DNA of 41,902 nucleotides from Paenibacillus popilliae ATCC 14706 (GTDB taxonomy: Bacteria; Bacillota; Bacilli; Paenibacillales; Paenibacillaceae): contig NZ_BALG01000213.1 in NCBI RefSeq assembly GCF_000315235.1, positions 1 to 41,902 on the forward strand. The letters run 5' to 3'. How positions within the stretch are numbered: position 1 is the stretch's first letter; each line of letters starts with the position of its first letter. The position numbers and the translations under genes were made by a program. Below the pieces are notes generated by a model that had not been told where the DNA came from, did no database searches, and saw only the letters and a program-made list of their open reading frames with translations. This document shows positions 39,085 to 41,902 of the stretch, piece by piece.

Positions 39085-41902
39085 TTACTGCCCAATTCGG
39101 GAACAGTTATCCAGCGAAGGAATTCGATGTTTCTGCTCGATATCGTTCTCCGGCGCCGCCATGCTGCCAGACACGCCTTCGAGTTTCTCCGGCTCCGGCA
39201 GCTTCGAACGGTCGATTTTGCCGTTCGTCGTCAGCGGCATGCGCTCCAGGAAGGCATAATAGGCCGGCGCCATATAATCCGGCAGGCGGGTCAGCACATA
39301 GGCGCGGACATCGGCCGCCGTCAGCCCGCCTTCCGCCACGATATGGGCGCAGAGCGCCTTCTGCCCCGGCGCTTCCTCGCGCACAGACACGATCGCGTCC
39401 TTCACCTGCGGATGACTGCGGATCTGCGCCTCAATCTCGCCCAGCTCCATCCGAAAGCCGCGAATTTTGACCTGATGATCCTTTCGTCCCAGAAATTCGA
39501 TATTGCCATCCGGCAACCAGCGCACCCGATCGCCGGTCTTGTAGATCCTCTCCCCCGGCCGGAACGGGCTGTCGATGAACTTCTCGGCAGTCAAGTCGCT
39601 CCGGTTCAAATACCCGCGGGCGACCCCGTCGCCGCCGGCCCACAGCTCGCCTGGAACGCCGATCGGCTGCAGCTTCCCGAACGCGTTGACGACATAAGCC
39701 GTCGAATGGGCAATCGGCTTCCCGATGGGGATCGAGCCCGGCCGCTCGCCGGCAAGCTCGTAGCAGGCCGTGAACGTCGTATTCTCCGTGGGCCCGTACC
39801 CGTTGACAATCGTGATCGGCGCGCTCGCTTCCCGCACCCGGTATATATGCTTCGGCGACAGCACATCGCCGCCGACGAGCAGCGTGCGCACCGGCCGGAA
39901 CAGCTCCGGATTTTTCTCTGCCAGTTGGGTGAACAGCGGCGAAGTGAGCCACATCATCGTCACCCCGTGGCGTTCAATCGCTTCGGCCAGGGCGAACTCA
40001 TCCAGAATCGTCATCTTGTCGACAAGCACCAAGCGCAAGCCGTTCACCAGTGCTCCCCAGATCTCGAACGTCGATGCGTCGAACACCAACGAGCCTGTCT
40101 GAAGAATGCAGTCGTCCTCTCGGAAGGAGACGAAGTTCGTATGCTGCACGAGCCGGATGACGTTGCGGTGGGTCACCATGACCCCCTTCGGCTTACCCGT
40201 TGATCCCGACGTGTACATCAGATAAGCGAGATCCTCCGCCTGATTTACGCTTGTAGGATTGACAGCACCCTCTTCCTCCTCGCTTGAGCCGGCCGCAGCC
40301 TCAGCCGCTTCGAACCCGACACAGGCGATTGAAGGCGGCAGCTGCCCCACAAGCGCGCCGCTCGCAAGCACGAGTTCCGCGCCGCTATCCTCCAGCAAGT
40401 AATCGACCCGATCCGCCGGATAATCCGGATCGATCGGCATATACGCGCCCCCCGCCTTCATAATGGCCAGGACGCCGACGATCATTTCTGCCGTCCGCTT
40501 GGTCAAGATGCCGACGGCCTGTTCCCGGCGGACGCCACGGCGCCGCAGCTCATGGGACAGCCGGTTCGCTTCCGCATTCAGCTCGGCATAGGTAAGCGAA
40601 CGCTGCGGATCGGTGACCGCCGTGCGCTCCGGCGTCCGCCGTACCTGCTCCTCGAACAGGCCGTGGATCGTCGCTTCGCGCGGGTAGTCCGCTTCGGTCC
40701 GATTGAACTCGGCGACGATCTGTTCCCGTTCCTCAGCCGTAATCATGTCCCATTCGCCGATGAACGCTTCCGGCTTCCGCACCGCCTCCTGCACGAGCTG
40801 CAGGAAGTGTCCCGCCAGCCGCTCGATCGTATCCCGGCGGAAGAGAGCCGTGTTGTATTCGAAGTTCAGCAGGACGACAGCTTCCCGCTCGACCGCCTCC
40901 AGCGTCACGTCGAACTTCGAGGTGCCGTTATGATAAGGAATGGCCTCGCAGGCCGCGCCGTCGATCTCGAGCGTCGTATCGCCCATGTTCTGCATGACGA
41001 AAACCGTATCGAACAGCGGGTTGCGGCTCATATCCCGCGGGTAGGACAGTTGGTCGACCAGCTTGTCCAACGGATAGGTCTGGTATTCATACGCCGCCAG
41101 CAAGCTCGCCTTCAGCTCGGCCAAATAGTCCGCGAACGGCTTGTCCCCTTCCGGATAGCTGCGAATCGGCAGCGTGTTCACGAACATGCCCATCATCCGC
41201 TCTAGATCGGGATGCGTCCGCGCCGCAACGGCACAGCCGACGATAACATCCTCCTTGTCGGCATAAGCGGCCAGCAGCAGGCTGTACACGGCGAGCAGCG
41301 CCATATAGAGCGTCGTTCCCCGTTCCGAGGCCAGCTTCTTCAGCGCGGCAACATCGGCGGCCGGCAGCGTCGCGCGGACGATATCCCCCGCGAAGGTCTG
41401 CATGGGCGGCCGCGGGAAGTCGGTCGGCAGCTCCAGCACCGGCAGCTCGCCTCCCAGCATTCGCAGCCAATAGGCCTCGCCCTCTTCCTGTTCCCGGCTC
41501 TCCCGCTCCGCCTGCCATTCGGCGTAGTCTTTGTAATGCAGCATCTGCGCCGGGAGCGCCCGGCCCGCATACAGGGCGGCCAGTTCCTCGGCCAGCAGGC
41601 TCAGCGACGTTCCATCGAAGACGATATGATGAACGTCAAGGAGCAGTGCCGCCTCGCCTTCCGCCAAGCGGATCCAAGCCGCCCGCAGCAGCGGGGCCTC
41701 CTCCAGCCGGAAGGGGCGCAGGAACGATGCGGCCGTCTCCGCTGCCGTGCGGCCATCGCCCTCCAGCCGCTGCATGGCGAAGCTGACGGCCGGATGCACT
41801 CGCTGGATGACCTCGCCGTCCTCCCAATGGAAGGACGTGCGCAGCGCCGCATGGCGCTCCACCAGCTTCCGCAGCGCCTGCTCCAGCCGTTGTGGATCGC
41901 AT
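39085..41902 (-). CDS. Non-ribosomal peptide synthetase, partial (C-A), truncated C-terminus
   Basis: The frame enters from the right edge of the window; 938 residues are visible. Residues 1 to about 390 are a condensation domain with active-site DVHHIVFDGTS (HHxxxDG). Residues about 415-910 are an adenylation domain: LAYLMYTSGSTGKPKGVMVT (A3), FDASTFEIWG, NGYGPTENTTF, GELWAGGDGVARGYLN, YKTGDRVRWLPDG and NGKIDRSKLP (A10). The ten-residue specificity code reads approximately DAFWLGGTFK, which is valine-like. After APENDIEQK the expected carrier domain (LGGHSL) is absent, and a foreign 14-residue tail ends the protein. The module therefore cannot tether its amino acid. Confidence 0.92.
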   Translation of the reverse strand, partial: CDPQRLEQALRKLVERHAALRTSFHWEDGEVIQRVHPAVSFAMQRLEGDGRTAAETAASFLRPFRLEEAPLLRAAWIRLAEGEAALLLDVHHIVFDGTSLSLLAEELAALYAGRALPAQMLHYKDYAEWQAERESREQEEGEAYWLRMLGGELPVLELPTDFPRPPMQTFAGDIVRATLPAADVAALKKLASERGTTLYMALLAVYSLLLAAYADKEDVIVGCAVAARTHPDLERMMGMFVNTLPIRSYPEGDKPFADYLAELKASLLAAYEYQTYPLDKLVDQLSYPRDMSRNPLFDTVFVMQNMGDTTLEIDGAACEAIPYHNGTSKFDVTLEAVEREAVVLLNFEYNTALFRRDTIERLAGHFLQLVQEAVRKPEAFIGEWDMITAEEREQIVAEFNRTEADYPREATIHGLFEEQVRRTPERTAVTDPQRSLTYAELNAEANRLSHELRRRGVRREQAVGILTKRTAEMIVGVLAIMKAGGAYMPIDPDYPADRVDYLLEDSGAELVLASGALVGQLPPSIACVGFEAAEAAAGSSEEEEGAVNPTSVNQAEDLAYLMYTSGSTGKPKGVMVTHRNVIRLVQHTNFVSFREDDCILQTGSLVFDASTFEIWGALVNGLRLVLVDKMTILDEFALAEAIERHGVTMMWLTSPLFTQLAEKNPELFRPVRTLLVGGDVLSPKHIYRVREASAPITIVNGYGPTENTTFTACYELAGERPGSIPIGKPIAHSTAYVVNAFGKLQPIGVPGELWAGGDGVARGYLNRSDLTAEKFIDSPFRPGERIYKTGDRVRWLPDGNIEFLGRKDHQVKIRGFRMELGEIEAQIRSHPQVKDAIVSVREEAPGQKALCAHIVAEGGLTAADVRAYVLTRLPDYMAPAYYAFLERMPLTTNGKIDRSKLPEPEKLEGVSGSMAAPENDIEQKHRIPSLDNCSRIGQ

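Overview
The window looks like a chromosomal segment of a Paenibacillus-type bacterium (Firmicutes, Bacillales). The reasons are strong AGGAGG-type ribosome binding sites, a spore-type YyaC protein, Bacillus-like orphan families (DUF1128 YfkK, DUF2621 YneK, YtxH, DUF948), a SigB/RsbW/RsbU stress module, LysP- and TcyP-like transporters, and part of a non-ribosomal peptide synthetase (NRPS). The species call is an inference from protein families. No rRNA or tRNA gene was seen.

Bases 1-5300 are an insertion-sequence graveyard. A frameshifted transposase lies on +, followed by an IS256-family remnant that is interrupted by a decayed IS21-family element (istA/istB), then a truncated ISL3-family transposase. 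One AT-rich membrane-protein gene survives among them. Bases 5336-8164 hold two type I-C-like CRISPR arrays (16 and 10 repeats), both read on the minus strand. They lie in a tandemly duplicated module: each array has its own leader on the right and a homologous flank on the left, and a third copy of that flank has no array. No cas gene is present.

Bases 8442-20168 are ordinary chromosome: a sulfate ABC-transport operon (cysT-cysW-cysA-sbp), a TetR regulator behind a YigZ/YvyE-family gene, glucose-6-phosphate isomerase, a 3-hydroxyisobutyrate-dehydrogenase-like enzyme, transketolase, and an endonuclease IV with a long C-terminal extension. Bases 20438-22841 form an AT-rich patch with a LysP-like permease, an internally deleted copy of the first IS, and a small secreted protein.

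Bases 23168-32588 carry yneK, an O-antigen-ligase-like membrane protein, a secreted cadherin/Ig-like protein, a PilZ (c-di-GMP) protein containing a 27-bp tandem repeat, a 243-residue minus-strand protein, a 31-residue toxin-like membrane peptide, yyaC, yfkK, cutC and an asparaginase II family gene. Bases 32792-37396 contain a PAP2 phosphatase and then a general-stress cluster: ytxH, sigB, rsbW, a 27-codon ORF, a receiver-PP2C RsbU and a DUF948 gene. The DUF948 gene has a good sigma-B-type promoter, so the cluster may feed back on its neighbours.

The right end has a TcyP-like cystine symporter and an NRPS that enters from beyond the window. The NRPS ends abruptly after its valine-like adenylation domain, with no carrier protein.
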